DNA of 64,000 bases. Source: Butyrivibrio sp. YAB3001 (GTDB lineage: Bacteria > Bacillota > Clostridia > Lachnospirales > Lachnospiraceae). A program made the position numbers and the translations under genes. The stretch lies in assembly GCF_900112195.1 (NCBI RefSeq), contig NZ_FOKR01000006.1:1-64000 (forward strand). The letters run 5' to 3'. Every line of letters starts with the position of its first letter. The stretch's first letter is position 1. This document shows positions 1-9,383 of this stretch, piece after piece. The notes below the pieces were generated by a model. The model was not told the DNA's origin, did not search any database, and worked only from the letters and a program-made list of their open reading frames with translations.

Positions 1-549
1 ATTAAAAGCTATATCTGGCTCATAATTGATGCTGCATCCAGAGCCATCATTGGCTATCAGGTATCCGATAACAGAGGTGTTGGTCCGTGCATCCTCGCCA
101 TGAGAATGGCCTTAAAAGGTATCACTGAACTTCCCAAGAACTTTAAGTTTATAGCTGATGGTTACAGTGCCTATCCTTTAGCTGCACAGCAGTTTTTCCA
201 CGAGTTTGGAGAAAAGCTCAAGTTTGAAATCACTCAGGTAATCGGGCTCCAGAACGAAGACGAAGTATCCAAGGAATACCGTCCTTTCAAGCAGATGATT
301 GAACGCCTTAACCGTACTTATAAAGCCTCATATCGCATCACTAATGGATTCGACAATTACGATGGCGCCAACTATGATCTGACTCTCTGGGTTGCGTATT
401 ATAACTTCCTGAGGCCGCATAAGCACAATGATTACAGGCCTCCAGTTGTAGATGAGATTCTGTCAAAGGCTGAAAACATGCCCGCTAGGTGGCAGCTGAT
501 GATCTACTTCGGTCAGAAGAAGATACTTGAACTTCAGGCTGCCAGCTGA
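1..549 (+). CDS. DDE-type transposase, 3' part (5' end outside window)
   Basis: The reading frame is open from base 1 and ends at a stop at 547-549, so this is the C-terminal 182 residues of a transposase that cuts and joins insertion-sequence DNA. Acidic residues suited to a DDE triad are visible: D10 in LIID, D53 in ADGY and E101 in MIERLNR. The tail has the usual aromatic, basic pattern (YYNFLRPHKHND). The spacing D53-E101 is 47 residues, longer than the 34-35 of classical IS6/IS3 enzymes, so I leave the family open; it resembles IS6/IS240-like DDE proteins most. It lies at the distal end of a glycan operon on the other strand and is followed by a large inverted repeat. Whether the element is intact cannot be judged, because its left end is outside the window. 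Confidence 0.8.
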   Translation: MKSYIWLIIDAASRAIIGYQVSDNRGVGPCILAMRMALKGITELPKNFKFIADGYSAYPLAAQQFFHEFGEKLKFEITQVIGLQNEDEVSKEYRPFKQMIERLNRTYKASYRITNGFDNYDGANYDLTLWVAYYNFLRPHKHNDYRPPVVDEILSKAENMPARWQLMIYFGQKKILELQAAS

Positions 550-604
550 TTGTTCTTAGATTCTGAGCCCGAGGTATTAACCTAGCCACCGCTTTAGCGG
601 CTTG

Positions 605-725
605 CCCTTGATGGCACAAAAAATAACTGCTACACTGCTGCAAACGACGGAGAAAATCTGATTGTTCTTGAGTTCTTCGCCGTCGGTGATTAACCGTCAG
701 CAGTTATTTTTTGTGCTGTCAAGGG
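605..725. repeat. Large imperfect inverted repeat downstream of the transposase
   Basis: Bases 605-631 and 699-725 are inverted copies, 27 bp each, differing at two positions that would still pair as G-U in RNA. The 67-base interior holds a second stem (645-650 with 680-685). A small 4-bp hairpin lies just before it (589-600). This may be an IS end or MITE-like palindrome, or a hairpin that blocks transcription between the transposase (plus) and the glycan operon ending at 875 (minus). There is no clear T-run after the stem on either strand. The rest of the 550-874 gap is AT-rich and shows no credible gene. Confidence 0.75.
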
Positions 726-874
726 TGGCGTCCGGCTACCTCAACCTATATATCTGCAATTTTCAAGGTTCATCTGAGCCTATTTTTTCTACTCAGTTTT
801 TTCATAGATCATTTGACACTATCTTTTAAGCAATTAAACCCATCATTAAATACTATCACACCTGTTTTTTATTA

Positions 875-2515
875 TCAAATTCTGCGCACAAAAAGAAGCG
901 GCAGACAAAACCAAAGGTAAATGACATATCGCACAAGATAAGTCGGTCCAAGAAGAACTGTAGCCCAGGTAAGCATAACAGGTATAAAAGGTACAACTTT
1001 CGCAAGATCCCTGATAGAAATCCTGTAACAGAGCACAAACAAATAAATAATGATAAGCACACCAGGTGAAAAAAACAGTGCCAACACCGGCGCATCCTTA
1101 TGAAAGCTTCCGATTGACAGATAACGGTAGAGACTGTCAATAACAGGTATTAAGCTGTGCCTTTCACCGGGCTGTTCAACTTCATATCCAAAATATGAGC
1201 TTTCATCATAGGTAAATGTGAAAACCGTAGTCCCTTGATATACGTTTATCTTTGCAACAGGATACCAGTATCCATATGAAGTAAGAAACCACGAATTAAC
1301 ATATACAAATGGATGCTTTTTAAATAGTGTAAACCATAACCTCCAAAATGTCCCTTTACTTTCTTCGTAAAGTTTATTATTGAAACCAACCTTTACCATA
1401 TCTGAGACTCTTGGAGAATACAGATTAAGATTCTCCTCAGGAATAAAGGCTTTCAAAGTGTCTACTTCTTCCTGGGTCATTGAGTCCTTATCATACTCAT
1501 AAACTCTTACCATCTGCATTATCGGTACAGTAAGTATCTCCTGATGATGTGTCCCCTCAGAGCTAAAAGCTGCAGAAAGAAATGATGAAATGAGTATATA
1601 GACCATAACAGGCGCAACAAGCGCAGCTGTCAGGACGGACTTGATATTCTTTTTAAAATATATGAACGCAAACGGCAAAAATACCAGATACGCGTAAAAT
1701 CCATTGTGTCTAAAACAAGGCATAAGTGAAGCTGTAAGAATAAATGCGATAATTCTCTTTTTATCCTGAATAAAAGCTTCTGTATTTTCTGTCATCTGAA
1801 GTAAGAAAACTGTAAGCAGTGTCAAAAGCGCAGCGAACAATCCATCCTTGCTGGAGCAGAGAACAAACATCACCACCGTGGGAAAAAGACCATAAAACAA
1901 AGTCCAGAAAAGACCTGCTTTCTTATTTATCCCTCTTTTTCTTAGATACAGAATAACGTATGCAAATATCGCTGTTATAATAAGCATCTGTATAAACAGA
2001 TAGCAGAAAATCCCGGCATTCCATGAGCCGACAAGCTTATGAACGAGCGCAATAGTCCCTCCAAGGAAAAGAACATGTAACAGAGGATGGTGCGTACTGA
2101 AAGTTCTGGTAAGCACTTCATTGAGTTCATCCTGCGCATCATAGACAAAAAAACCCGGAAATTCAGCAAGCAGAACCGGAATGTTCAGCACTATCAGTAA
2201 AATCCAGACAAAGAAATACTCTTTTCTTTCAGCTTTCTCTGCCTCTATCAGGCGGTATTTGTTAAGATCAAGCAGCCCTAAAAACTTTTTTCCTTTGTAG
2301 CTGTTGTTATAACCATCCCATACATGTTTGGCATCAACTGTCAGAACCGCAGCAAAGCAAAGAAGTAATATCAGGGCATTTTTATCAGCCAGATTAACAC
2401 TGTCATATTTTTCAAGCTGATAGCCCCAAACCAGGAAAAAGCTGGTGATAACTCCAAAGACTGTAGCCATTACCCATGCAAGATAATTAACTTTTCTTAC
2501 GCTTTTATCTATCAT
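875..2515 (-). CDS. DUF6020-type multi-pass membrane protein
   Basis: This is a large integral membrane protein of about 546 residues with some ten to twelve hydrophobic segments and a C-terminal block of membrane spans. The first large loop carries FPGFFVYDAQDE and, further on, HHPLLHVL, which I recognise as typical of DUF6020 proteins found in Firmicute surface-polysaccharide loci. Such proteins look like GT-C-type transferases, but no activity is established. I start at the ATG at 2515, which overlaps the TGA of the preceding acetyltransferase (ATGA) and has GGAG ten bases upstream. A TTG at 2524 is in frame but too close to that GGAG. It is the last gene of the minus-strand operon that begins at 17621. 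Confidence 0.75.
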   Translation of the reverse strand: MIDKSVRKVNYLAWVMATVFGVITSFFLVWGYQLEKYDSVNLADKNALILLLCFAAVLTVDAKHVWDGYNNSYKGKKFLGLLDLNKYRLIEAEKAERKEYFFVWILLIVLNIPVLLAEFPGFFVYDAQDELNEVLTRTFSTHHPLLHVLFLGGTIALVHKLVGSWNAGIFCYLFIQMLIITAIFAYVILYLRKRGINKKAGLFWTLFYGLFPTVVMFVLCSSKDGLFAALLTLLTVFLLQMTENTEAFIQDKKRIIAFILTASLMPCFRHNGFYAYLVFLPFAFIYFKKNIKSVLTAALVAPVMVYILISSFLSAAFSSEGTHHQEILTVPIMQMVRVYEYDKDSMTQEEVDTLKAFIPEENLNLYSPRVSDMVKVGFNNKLYEESKGTFWRLWFTLFKKHPFVYVNSWFLTSYGYWYPVAKINVYQGTTVFTFTYDESSYFGYEVEQPGERHSLIPVIDSLYRYLSIGSFHKDAPVLALFFSPGVLIIIYLFVLCYRISIRDLAKVVPFIPVMLTWATVLLGPTYLVRYVIYLWFCLPLLFVRRI

Positions 2516-3042
2516 TTCAGACAATTCTCCATAAGGATCATATCGCTTATTTTTCCGTCACTGCATTCAACGTCTTTAAGCTCTTTTGTTCTGACAAAGC
2601 CTGCATTTTCATAGCTCTTTATTGCAATGGTATTATATGAAAAGACCCTTAGAAAAAGTTTATCCATCCCAAGTTCTTCTTTTGCATATTCAACAGCAAG
2701 TCTTGCTGTCTCACTTCCGTAGCCCATTCCGATTGCATCATCTTCGCCAATAAAAATACCGTATTCCGCCGTCTTTTTAGAATCATCCGTAAATCTCAGA
2801 TACACACTTCCAACAGGTCTTAAGTCTTTTGCATTCTCACAGATGATCATCTGAAGAACTTCTCCTGTCTCAACTTCTGTTTTCAACCAGTTCTCATGTA
2901 TTTCGGGAGTAAAATGCTCTCTGTAAACAAAGTTCTGCCTTACTCTCTCATTATTACGCCATCTCACCACTGCTTCTGTATCTTCGTTAGTGATCATGCG
3001 AAAGCTTACCTTTTCGCCTGTCTTTATCATTTTTTCAGCCAT
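2512..3042 (-). CDS. GNAT-family N-acetyltransferase (RimJ/RimL or sugar N-acetyltransferase type)
   Basis: A GNAT acetyltransferase of about 176 residues that would move acetyl from acetyl-CoA to an amine. The N-terminal part has the WRNNERVR motif shared by RimJ-like and PseH/WecD-like sugar acetyltransferases. The CoA-binding motif A is GMGYGSETARLAV, and the ending SYNTIAIKSYENAGF is the standard motif B. Because it lies three genes from WecE in an operon of amino-sugar genes, the likely acceptor is a 4-amino-4,6-dideoxy sugar nucleotide (inference). The ATG at 3042 is preferred: GAGGA lies six bases upstream and overlaps the end of the preceding gene. An in-frame TTG at 3048 has no usable spacing. 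Confidence 0.8.
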   Translation of the reverse strand: MAEKMIKTGEKVSFRMITNEDTEAVVRWRNNERVRQNFVYREHFTPEIHENWLKTEVETGEVLQMIICENAKDLRPVGSVYLRFTDDSKKTAEYGIFIGEDDAIGMGYGSETARLAVEYAKEELGMDKLFLRVFSYNTIAIKSYENAGFVRTKELKDVECSDGKISDMILMENCLK

Positions 3043-3044
3043 TT

Positions 3045-4844
3045 TCAATCCTCATTTGCCTTATCAAGATGGTAAATTACAAAAACATCTGCTATTGTTT
3101 TAATCTTTACAGGTTCTACCTTCTGACCTTTTTCAAGATAATAATCTTCAAGCCACTTTGTATCTTTTTCCACAGTCTGAACAAAATAAACATTGTCAGA
3201 AAGCAGTGCTTCTTCAGCGGATGAATAGCCTGCCCTGTTAAGCTTTTTATAATAAACAGGACTTTTGGACGCCCAGCCGCCTAAGATGTCCTGATTTGCA
3301 AAATTGTTATTCACATTTTCAAACATCTTCTCAGAATAGGTCGCAACCTTGTAGTCCACTGCATCTGCATACGAAACACTGGTATATACATCAATAAGGT
3401 AATATGAATCCGGATTCGCTTCAAAGTAATCAGAAAGTTCTCTGTACTTCGCAAGCATCTCTTCACGAATCAGCTTCTCATTCTGAATAACAATAACCTG
3501 TGCCGGAAAAGAAACTATTCCTGTAACTACTGTAAGTGCAGCCACAGACGCTATTATTCTTGATGTCTTTTCCATGCTTATCATTAGAACTGCTAACAGA
3601 ATCAGTATCTCCATATAATAAAGAGGATGTGTAATTCTGATTGGATCTCTTCCACGTAGAATTATGTACATCCAGAGTGATGATCTGCACGCAAAAAGTA
3701 GGACTAAATACCAGATTTTTTTCGTTTTCCTTATAGAAACAAAATAAATAACAGCTCCGATATAAAGTATGATAATTCCCAAATTCCAGGGAAAATCCGT
3801 CATTGGATACTCATAGGATGCAGGCTCTGACATTGAATGAAGCCTGTAAATGTAATTCTTTGTAGCATCAGTTAATCGCTGAGAAACAGGCGCTTCTTTT
3901 CCTCTTATACTCTTTGCATATTCTGCGACTTCTCCGAGAAGATCAGCATCAATTTCATCATCAAGTCCGAAATTGTAATTAACAAGAAGTTTCTGCTCGC
4001 TTTCAGATAGTCCGATGCTATCATAAAAATCTTTATGTTCCTGATAATCCGGAATACTCTGAAAATCGTAAAGTTCAGTTCTATTATCAAAGAGTCTGTT
4101 AAATTCCTTCCAATCCGCTCTCGAATAACCGGCTTTATTTAAAAGGCTGCAAACTAATAAGCCTGCAATAATAACAACACATAATTTCAAATACTGGAAA
4201 AAAAGCTTTTTCTTTTCACCTAAACTGGAAACATCGTCGTTATTACTAATCTGGCTTCTTGTAATGCACCATTTTATGAAAATAGCAACGCCTGCCATCG
4301 GCAATGTCAAAAGAAGCATTTCTGAGCGCAATAAAAATGCGATTATGATAAGAATAACAGACAGAATGTTTTCTCTGATGCCGCCGCTTTCTGCTGTTAG
4401 TATCAAAAACGCTGCTGTAGCCGACATAAAGGCGCAGACAACCGTGTACTGAACATATAAGAGATGCGTTACATAAAATCCGAGAATAACAGAAATAAAA
4501 ATTGAAACAAAAAGAACTCTGTTTTTATTCTCAGGGATAAATGAGATTATTCTTTTTACAATAAGAAAGATACATAAATACTGTGAAAAACATAAAAAGA
4601 TGCCGTACCAGTCAACAGCTCTGCTTATCCTGTAAAACAAAGACAAACAGAGGCTGATCGGATACAGCATCTGAATATTATTCCCCTCAGGCGTACCTGT
4701 GTAAGAACCTGAGAGGATATCTTTCATAAGGCAATCATCATTTAAGTCAAAAAAGTAATCACCCAGTATTGCTGTCACCATCATAACAACAAACAAAATT
4801 AACATTGATGCAATTATGTTCTTGTTAAATCGTGACTTTACCAT
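3045..4844 (-). CDS. Large multi-pass membrane protein, possible GT-C-type glycosyltransferase
   Basis: A 599-residue membrane protein with a signal-anchor-like start, an acidic first loop (FFDLNDDCLMKDIL), about ten further hydrophobic segments and a soluble C-terminal domain of roughly 140 residues. That plan, with an acidic first loop and an extracytoplasmic tail, is that of GT-C enzymes which use polyprenyl-phosphate sugars, but I cannot assign it to a named family. It has GGGG seven bases before the ATG. It sits between WecE and the acetyltransferase, only 17 bases from the former, so it is co-transcribed and probably acts on the same glycan. A polymerase or phosphoethanolamine-type transferase cannot be excluded. 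Confidence 0.6.
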   Translation of the reverse strand: MVKSRFNKNIIASMLILFVVMMVTAILGDYFFDLNDDCLMKDILSGSYTGTPEGNNIQMLYPISLCLSLFYRISRAVDWYGIFLCFSQYLCIFLIVKRIISFIPENKNRVLFVSIFISVILGFYVTHLLYVQYTVVCAFMSATAAFLILTAESGGIRENILSVILIIIAFLLRSEMLLLTLPMAGVAIFIKWCITRSQISNNDDVSSLGEKKKLFFQYLKLCVVIIAGLLVCSLLNKAGYSRADWKEFNRLFDNRTELYDFQSIPDYQEHKDFYDSIGLSESEQKLLVNYNFGLDDEIDADLLGEVAEYAKSIRGKEAPVSQRLTDATKNYIYRLHSMSEPASYEYPMTDFPWNLGIIILYIGAVIYFVSIRKTKKIWYLVLLFACRSSLWMYIILRGRDPIRITHPLYYMEILILLAVLMISMEKTSRIIASVAALTVVTGIVSFPAQVIVIQNEKLIREEMLAKYRELSDYFEANPDSYYLIDVYTSVSYADAVDYKVATYSEKMFENVNNNFANQDILGGWASKSPVYYKKLNRAGYSSAEEALLSDNVYFVQTVEKDTKWLEDYYLEKGQKVEPVKIKTIADVFVIYHLDKANED

Positions 4845-4861
4845 TTTATAACCCCAACAAA

Positions 4862-5995
4862 TTAAAATTTGTAATACTCTTTCACCCTCATTACAACTTC
4901 ATCAAGATCATCGTCAGTAAGCTTATAATACATAGGAAGTCTTAATAGTCTTTCACTTTCCTTGGTAGTATAGCGGTCTTCACCATGGAATCTGCTGTAC
5001 TTAAGACCTGCCTTTGATGAATGAAGCGGAACATAATGTGATGCCGGAAGAATATCATTATCCTGCAGATAATCAATCAGCCCTTTTCGTTCTTCAAAAT
5101 CTTTACACTTAATATAGAACATGTGAGCATTATGCACACACTCCTTGGGAACATAAGGAAGCTCAATAAGTCCTTTTTCTTTTAACGGAAGAAGCGCTTC
5201 ATAATATCTGTTCCAATGATCCATTCTTGCGTTATTGATCTCATCAGCCATTTCAAGCTGCGCATATAGATATGCTGCATTCATCTCACTTGGAAGGTAG
5301 GATGATCCGGCTGAGATCCAGCTGTACTTATCAACTTTGCCAAGCTTGTACAAAGTACGGTTAGTCCCCTTTTCTCTGATGATTATTGCATCATCAACAT
5401 AAGTCTCATCTCTTAATAAAAGAGCTCCGCCTTCACCCATGCTGTAATTCTTGGTCTCGTGAAAACTGAAGTTTCCAAAATCACCGATTGCGCCAAGTGC
5501 CTTGCCTTTATAAGTAGACATAACACCCTGGGCAGCATCCTCAACCACAAAAAGATTGTGTCTTTTTGCAATGTCCATGATTGTATCCATCTCACAGGCT
5601 ACTCCTGCATAGTGAACAGGTACAATTGCTCTTGTCTTGGGAGTTATTGCATCTTCAATGAGCTTTTCATCAATATTCATGGTATCAGGTCTGATATCCA
5701 CAAATACAATCTTAGCTCCCCTCAAAACAAATGCATTGGCAGTAGATACAAAGGTATAGGACGGCATAATGACTTCATCGCCCTCTTTGATTCCTGCAAG
5801 GATAGCAGCCATCTCGGTAGCGTGTGTGCAGGATGTAGTCAAAAGTGCTTTAGAAACACCTGTCTTTTTCTCAATCCATTCATTTGCCTTTGCTGTATAT
5901 GGACCATCACCACAGATTTTCTGATTTTCCACACACTCTTTTATATATTCGAATTCTTTTCCCACAAAAGGTGGAACATTAAAATTTATACGCAT
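4862..5995 (-). CDS. wecE: dTDP-4-amino-4,6-dideoxygalactose transaminase
   Basis: A PLP-dependent sugar aminotransferase of the DegT/DnrJ/EryC1 family. The family enzyme WecE (RffA) converts dTDP-4-keto-6-deoxyglucose to dTDP-4-amino-4,6-dideoxygalactose using glutamate. The N-terminus (INFNVPPF, then CGDGPYTAKANEW) and the cofactor region (VVEDAAQG, then the PLP-binding lysine in HETKNYSMGEGG) match WecE closely. Length 377 is normal. GAGGT lies nine bases before the ATG. Its presence predicts a 4-amino-4,6-dideoxyhexose, and the acetyltransferases in the same operon could acylate it. The substrate also needs RmlA and RmlB, which are not in this window. Confidence 0.88.
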   Translation of the reverse strand: MRINFNVPPFVGKEFEYIKECVENQKICGDGPYTAKANEWIEKKTGVSKALLTTSCTHATEMAAILAGIKEGDEVIMPSYTFVSTANAFVLRGAKIVFVDIRPDTMNIDEKLIEDAITPKTRAIVPVHYAGVACEMDTIMDIAKRHNLFVVEDAAQGVMSTYKGKALGAIGDFGNFSFHETKNYSMGEGGALLLRDETYVDDAIIIREKGTNRTLYKLGKVDKYSWISAGSSYLPSEMNAAYLYAQLEMADEINNARMDHWNRYYEALLPLKEKGLIELPYVPKECVHNAHMFYIKCKDFEERKGLIDYLQDNDILPASHYVPLHSSKAGLKYSRFHGEDRYTTKESERLLRLPMYYKLTDDDLDEVVMRVKEYYKF

Positions 5996-6007
5996 ATGTT
6001 ATCTACC

Positions 6008-6466
6008 TCAATCCTTCTTCTCAAGAAAAATCTTCCTTGTTATGAAATTATAGACCATAACAACGCCGGTTGCACCAAATTTAAAGAAAATATCCTTGGC
6101 AAAGCTCTCACTCATAATACTTCCAAGCCACTGCCAGTTCTTGTAGATGATGTCAATTCCAAGCCAGAGGCAAAGTTCATTTATACCAAGACCTATGATG
6201 CTTAGGATAAGGAAAATAGTAAACTCCTTCTTCCTTGACATATCCTCTTTTCTCTCGAAAACAAACTTAAAACTAAGAATATAATTACATACAACAGATA
6301 TGGCAAAACCCATAAATGCTGAAATCAGATAATACTGACCAAATGCTGATGACAGCCCTGTTGCTTCAAAGATTACATTGAATATTCTATAGATCACATA
6401 ATCGATAATAAAACAGATAACTCCAACCAATCCAAATTTGGCAATCTGTGCCAAAAGTTTATTCAT
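6008..6466 (-). CDS. GtrA-family membrane protein
   Basis: A 152-residue protein with four membrane spans and the GtrA-family opening (AKFGLVGVICFIIDYVIY) plus a C-terminal FKFGATGVVMVYNFITRKIF. GtrA proteins are thought to help move or retain polyprenyl-phosphate-linked sugars across the membrane for glycan side-chain modification. It is five bases from the preceding membrane-protein gene and has GAGGA eight bases before its ATG. A GtrB-type partner glycosyltransferase is not adjacent, but one lies in the other operon at 32498-33430. Confidence 0.85.
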   Translation of the reverse strand: MNKLLAQIAKFGLVGVICFIIDYVIYRIFNVIFEATGLSSAFGQYYLISAFMGFAISVVCNYILSFKFVFERKEDMSRKKEFTIFLILSIIGLGINELCLWLGIDIIYKNWQWLGSIMSESFAKDIFFKFGATGVVMVYNFITRKIFLEKKD

Positions 6467-6471
6467 TCAAA

Positions 6472-8229
6472 CTATTCCTCGCTTTCATTTCCGGTAGTAA
6501 AAACTATAAATCTGTCACTTTCAAACACCTTATTATAATCATGATTATCAATATAGTCCAATAAAATATCATACTTCACGCCAACATTAGCATATTCCTG
6601 CATGTTTTTGCCGATTATTATTGAAGGCATTTCAGAAGATAACTCTGAATTATTCAATTGGGTAACAAATTTATCGACAGAATAGCTGTCAAGATCAGGC
6701 CAAACAGTGTCAAGTGCCGGTTCTAGGTCAAATAAATATGAAATGCCCGGAATACCACCATAAATAATAGCTTTTCCATCACAAATATCTTGCTCCTGCA
6801 AAAATGTATTCAATTTTTCAAGACTGCCTGCATTCTCGCCTGAAGTAACCATGTACTCAGCTTTCTTTATCCCTGATGCTACGGTATTTCTAACCGTTCC
6901 ATCCGCTCCGTCAGAAAACGAGAAGTTCCAGTGAAAAAGAAATCCCTGAACCATTAAAACAATAATAACTGATGTTATTATTGCCTGCCATGCAAAGTTA
7001 TATTCTTCTTCCCCCATTCTCTGAATGAGTCTTCTAAAGAGCCACAATGCAATGGGCGCTGCTACAAATAAATTGTTAAGCACCGGATAAGTATAATTAT
7101 TACTGCCGATTGGCGTTAATAATATTATCATAAGGGCAGAAAAGGCCATTGTCTGTTCCTGCTTACTACCATTTAAAAGGCCTATGCTTCCGATAAAAGA
7201 AATGATAACAGATATTATCACAAACATCATTGCAGCCTTAAAAATACTGTCATAATAATAATAATTTCTTGTAAATATCCCTCTTGCAAAGAAATATCTT
7301 ATCAGCACTAGTATGCCCGCTATGTATACTATTTTTTTAGTCCATATATATTTTCCTTTGTAAAGCAAAAAGAGAATTATACCTGCTGCCACACATGGAA
7401 TCATTATCATCATATCTAGTAAAGATGAACGGTAAGCATCTAGTATCATAGCAAGCATCCCGGAGGATGAATAATCAGAAGCTCCCTCTGTCATTCCGAA
7501 CAGGCTCGAAATCATATTTATATATGCAAGTGGTCCGTAAATGATTGAAATAATAATATATGGTATCCCAAATCCAATCAGATATCCTGCTATGCAGACA
7601 AGTGTTTTCTTTACCGCATCAATTACCTGCTCTTTAGTAATAAAGCAGTAAAACCACAGGATAAGAATGAGTGCAGCCTCTAAAATATTAGGAAACCTTA
7701 CCATGACATTAAGTCCAAGCGCTATGCCTGCAATTAACAGGTATAGATTCTGTCTGTTCCAGGAAAACATTCCTTTTAACAAAAAAATGATTCCTACAGA
7801 CATAAGTATATAGGTAAGATAGTTGTACAGAATAACTTTAGGGCACCAGCACAGACTCTCAGCCATAAAGAGCCCGATAAAAATCATCCATCCTGGCATG
7901 TAATCCTGAAGCATATAGTATATAAACAATGAAAACAATCCTATAAGCAGGCTGCAATATACTCCCATTCCAAATAATGTACCTGCACAGGGAAGATGCA
8001 TAATAGCATTTCCAAGAACATTACCAAGAAACGTTGAAAGAATCCACATAGGATCAATATTTCCCAAATACTCATAGTTCACAAGGCTGTACATGGTATC
8101 TGTTATATCAAGCCCTGCATTTACGCCTATCAGCGGGTAAAAAATGATGATCAACGGAAAGAAATACTTTTCAAGAGGTCTCTGATATTTTTTTAGGCCA
8201 TAAAAATACTGTCTGATATTCTTTAGCAT
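6472..8229 (-). CDS. Large multi-pass membrane protein, possible GT-C-type glycosyltransferase
   Basis: A 585-residue membrane protein with around twelve hydrophobic segments and a C-terminal soluble region (about residues 450-585). The first extracytoplasmic loop contains GLDITDTMYSLVNYEYLG, with acidic residues where GT-C enzymes keep their catalytic carboxylates. I do not recognise a named family. It overlaps the acyltransferase gene by seven bases and is followed five bases later by gtrA, so all three are translated from one message. A role in transferring a sugar from a lipid carrier to the glycan is inferred from topology and context only. Confidence 0.6.
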   Translation of the reverse strand: MLKNIRQYFYGLKKYQRPLEKYFFPLIIIFYPLIGVNAGLDITDTMYSLVNYEYLGNIDPMWILSTFLGNVLGNAIMHLPCAGTLFGMGVYCSLLIGLFSLFIYYMLQDYMPGWMIFIGLFMAESLCWCPKVILYNYLTYILMSVGIIFLLKGMFSWNRQNLYLLIAGIALGLNVMVRFPNILEAALILILWFYCFITKEQVIDAVKKTLVCIAGYLIGFGIPYIIISIIYGPLAYINMISSLFGMTEGASDYSSSGMLAMILDAYRSSLLDMMIMIPCVAAGIILFLLYKGKYIWTKKIVYIAGILVLIRYFFARGIFTRNYYYYDSIFKAAMMFVIISVIISFIGSIGLLNGSKQEQTMAFSALMIILLTPIGSNNYTYPVLNNLFVAAPIALWLFRRLIQRMGEEEYNFAWQAIITSVIIVLMVQGFLFHWNFSFSDGADGTVRNTVASGIKKAEYMVTSGENAGSLEKLNTFLQEQDICDGKAIIYGGIPGISYLFDLEPALDTVWPDLDSYSVDKFVTQLNNSELSSEMPSIIIGKNMQEYANVGVKYDILLDYIDNHDYNKVFESDRFIVFTTGNESEE

Positions 8230-9356
8230 AACTCGTCATCCCATTTTCTGATTTTGGCTGAAAGCCATGAATTATGCATAACTCTCTCAACATAATCAAA
8301 AAACATTTTTCTGATCCAATCTATAAAAATACCGGTTATAAATACAATAACAATAGTTCTTATCATATGCCATGCATAGAAAGGAACGCTGTCCATAGGC
8401 ACTTTGCCTATCATCTGCTCAATCCATAGAAGCCATCTGTCTCTTATTTCCAGATGCATGTGTAAAAGATAGACTCCAAAAGTCAACGGACCCACAAATC
8501 TGACCACATCCGCCAGACGATTTTCTTTCATTCTGTAAAATCTAAAAACTGAAAACAGTCCCAGTGAGCCAAGAAGTGTAAAAATGAAATTGTAATGGTA
8601 TGGAACATCTGAATAATAGATAAGTCCACCAAAACGATAGTTGAAATAGTATAATCCGATGCTCATGAGCCCTATTACAAGTGATGATATCAGGTACACG
8701 AGGGCACTTCTCTTTGCATTAAAAAACAGAACAACATTATATTTTCTTATATAAGCAGCTATCAGATACAGGCAAATAAACCATCCATAGTCATAACCAT
8801 AATGGTCTGTCGCAAACATTACAGGAATAATACTCTTTATGAAACAGAACCAGATGAGCAGTCCAATGATTATGGCTTTAAGTTTTTTTCTCGATAAGGT
8901 ATTGACCGCTGCATTCATCACAGGCGCAAACACGTACATTATGACATACGCGCTTACAAACCAGTAGTGTTCTGAAGAAACAGGGAAAAGATACTGCAAA
9001 GTTTTAAACACCGAGTCATTAGACTTTACAACGTAAACTCCTGCAATAACCATTGTTATTGAAATAAGTATAGTATAAAAATAAACCTGAGATATAAGCT
9101 TTATAATTCTGCTTGGCTTAACAGAAGATTGGGACAAAAAATATCCGCTCAGTAATACATACACATTTAAACCGGATATGCAAAATCCTTCAATAATGCT
9201 GGCAAATAATTGAACTTTTGATGCAGGAACACCAAGCTCAAGCAATGCTCCTGAATGAGAATTATAGTGAAGTGTAATTATCATGAGCATCGCAATTATT
9301 CTGAGAAGTTCAAAGTTTGCGTCTCTTTTTTTATTCAATCTGCCTGTGTCAGACAT
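8223..9356 (-). CDS. Acyltransferase family 3 membrane protein (OafA/WecH-like)
   Basis: A ten-span membrane acyltransferase of about 377 residues. The opening KKRDANFELLRIIAMLMIITLHYN carries the family's conserved arginine-and-histidine segment, and GLNVYVLLSGYFLS follows as usual. These enzymes put O-acetyl or other acyl groups on surface polysaccharides and lipid-linked intermediates. The ATG at 9356 is chosen because GGGAGG lies a few bases upstream; the longer frame would start at a TTG at 9368 inside that ribosome binding site. It lies 27 bases after the ABC transporter gene. Confidence 0.82.
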   Translation of the reverse strand: MSDTGRLNKKRDANFELLRIIAMLMIITLHYNSHSGALLELGVPASKVQLFASIIEGFCISGLNVYVLLSGYFLSQSSVKPSRIIKLISQVYFYTILISITMVIAGVYVVKSNDSVFKTLQYLFPVSSEHYWFVSAYVIMYVFAPVMNAAVNTLSRKKLKAIIIGLLIWFCFIKSIIPVMFATDHYGYDYGWFICLYLIAAYIRKYNVVLFFNAKRSALVYLISSLVIGLMSIGLYYFNYRFGGLIYYSDVPYHYNFIFTLLGSLGLFSVFRFYRMKENRLADVVRFVGPLTFGVYLLHMHLEIRDRWLLWIEQMIGKVPMDSVPFYAWHMIRTIVIVFITGIFIDWIRKMFFDYVERVMHNSWLSAKIRKWDDELC

Positions 9357-9383
9357 CCTTCCTCCCAAGCTTCGCCGACTTAA

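Noticed and set aside
605..725. Integron attC site
   Set aside because: The arms lack attC core sites (GTTRRRY) and no integrase or gene cassettes are present.
711..920. Short plus-strand frame beyond the palindrome
   Set aside because: It begins inside the inverted repeat, has no ribosome binding site and overlaps the end of the DUF6020 gene.
5459..6205. Long plus-strand frame (248 codons)
   Set aside because: It is antisense to wecE and gtrA, which have clear family motifs, and its translation is rich in Cys, His and Asn with no recognisable domain.
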